From: Desulfobacteraceae bacterium
Lineage (GTDB): Bacteria > Desulfobacterota > Desulfobacteria > Desulfobacterales > Desulfosalsimonadaceae
DNA: 5,974 nt
NCBI GenBank assembly: GCA_003551985.1
Contig: PUOB01000354.1
Location: forward strand, 1-5,974
Direction of reading: 5' to 3'
The position numbers and the translations under genes were made by a program. The notes under the pieces are model-generated. The model saw nothing but the letters and a program-made list of their open reading frames with translations. It did no database searches and had not been told where the DNA came from. Below are positions 5,623 through 5,974 of this stretch, in pieces (within the stretch, counting starts at the first letter, position 1; every line of letters begins with the position of its first letter).

Positions 5623-5670
5623 GTCCATCCTGTCCAATGTCCACATCGTCCACCCTGTCCACAACGTCCA
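5623..5670. repeat. GTCCA minisatellite (six copies, mostly 9-bp period)
   Basis: GTCCA occurs at 5623, 5632, 5639, 5648, 5657 and 5666, with four-base spacers tcct, catc, ccct and caac and one shortened spacer, at. A single inverted copy, TGGAC (5606-5610), lies upstream. The 9-bp period would read in frame on either strand, but no gene with a ribosome binding site fits, so I regard it as noncoding. It occupies the gap between the MmgE/PrpD gene and the activase. No good terminator is seen here, so the two genes may share a transcript. Confidence 0.75.
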
Positions 5671-5759
5671 ACAGCCCCAGCCCCTTTTCAGCCCCAAGGG
5701 TGGGAGCAATGAAAAAAACAGCCAAAGACAAATCATTAAAGCCGCCCCACAGGAAAAAG

Positions 5760-5974
5760 ATGAATAACCAGCCGCTCATCACCGAGATTCAGAAATTTGC
5801 CGTAAACGACGGGCCGGGGTTCCGGACCAGCGTTTTTGTAAAGGGATGCCCCATGCGATGCGCCTGGTGCCACAACCCTGAAACCATTCGCCCGGAGCTC
5901 GACATTTACTGGAAACGGCGTCTTTGCGTGCAGTGCGGGCAATGCATGGATGCCTGCCCCGGCGACGCCATCGA
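5760..5974 (+). CDS. Glycyl-radical-enzyme activase, radical SAM (3'-truncated by the window)
   Basis: The first 71 residues of a radical-SAM activating enzyme are visible. Such enzymes use a [4Fe-4S] cluster and S-adenosylmethionine to place a glycyl radical on a partner enzyme. DGPGFRTSVFVKGCPMRC (17-34) carries the start of the cluster motif C30-x3-C34-x2-C37, followed by HNPE. A second motif, C56-x2-C59-x2-C62-x3-C66-P, is the ferredoxin-like insertion found in activases of benzylsuccinate synthase, hydroxyphenylacetate decarboxylase and related enzymes but not in the short pyruvate formate-lyase activase. The opening PLITEIQKF resembles the BssD-type N-terminus as I remember it, which favours a fumarate-adding partner, but this is not proven. 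Start choice: AGGA (5751-5754) lies five bases before the ATG at 5760. An in-frame ATG at 5709 would add 17 lysine-rich residues. The partner enzyme is expected nearby, probably beyond the right edge. Confidence 0.92.
   Translation, partial: MNNQPLITEIQKFAVNDGPGFRTSVFVKGCPMRCAWCHNPETIRPELDIYWKRRLCVQCGQCMDACPGDAI

Noticed and set aside
5675..5700. Terminator after the MmgE/PrpD gene (CCCTT...AAGGG)
   Set aside because: The stem is only 5 bp with a long loop and no following T-run, so it is not a credible intrinsic terminator.
5543..5767. 74-codon + strand open frame across the GTCCA repeats
   Set aside because: It begins inside the MmgE/PrpD gene in another frame, runs through the minisatellite and overlaps the activase start; there is no ribosome binding site or domain.

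Overview
The window reads as one co-directional (+ strand) catabolic gene cluster for a coenzyme-B12-dependent acyl-CoA carbon-skeleton rearrangement. It most resembles a strictly anaerobic Desulfobacterota-type bacterium (Desulfosarcina/Desulfatibacillum-like). That taxonomic guess is inference. It rests on GC-rich coding DNA, a two-subunit B12 mutase beside a glycyl-radical-enzyme activase, a sigma-54 promoter, and intergenic repeats of types I associate with this group. No rRNA or other phylogenetic marker is present.

Layout. 2-70: last 22 codons of an unrecognised upstream gene. 71-667: about 600 bp without a convincing gene. It carries a small TTCG-loop hairpin (358-373), a pair of GGGTC-type dyads (441-479), a perfect AT-rich inverted repeat (503-522) and a near-consensus sigma-54 promoter (578-593). 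668-1078: cobalamin-binding mutase small subunit. 1079-1289: gap with a perfect 16-bp palindrome and a decayed palindromic repeat. 1290-3050: mutase large subunit, divergent from textbook methylmalonyl-CoA mutase around the substrate/CoA channel. 3051-3281: gap filled by a REP-like array with two perfect 11-bp hairpins. 3282-4295: MeaB-type G-protein chaperone of the mutase, GTG start. 4255-5595: MmgE/PrpD-family protein overlapping meaB by 41 bp. 5596-5759: gap with a GTCCA minisatellite. 5760-end: N-terminus of a radical-SAM glycyl-radical-enzyme activase with an inserted ferredoxin-like cysteine motif.

How the genes may work together. The small and large subunits should form one B12 mutase, with MeaB loading and protecting its cofactor. 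The activase implies a glycyl radical enzyme nearby, probably just past the window. One known logic joining these parts is anaerobic fumarate-addition degradation. There a glycyl radical enzyme makes a substituted succinate, its CoA thioester is rearranged by a B12 mutase to a substituted malonyl-CoA, and decarboxylation follows. The MmgE/PrpD protein would be an unassigned dehydratase, decarboxylase, isomerase or epimerase step. The divergent mutase makes a non-methylmalonyl substrate plausible. The substrate cannot be named from this window.
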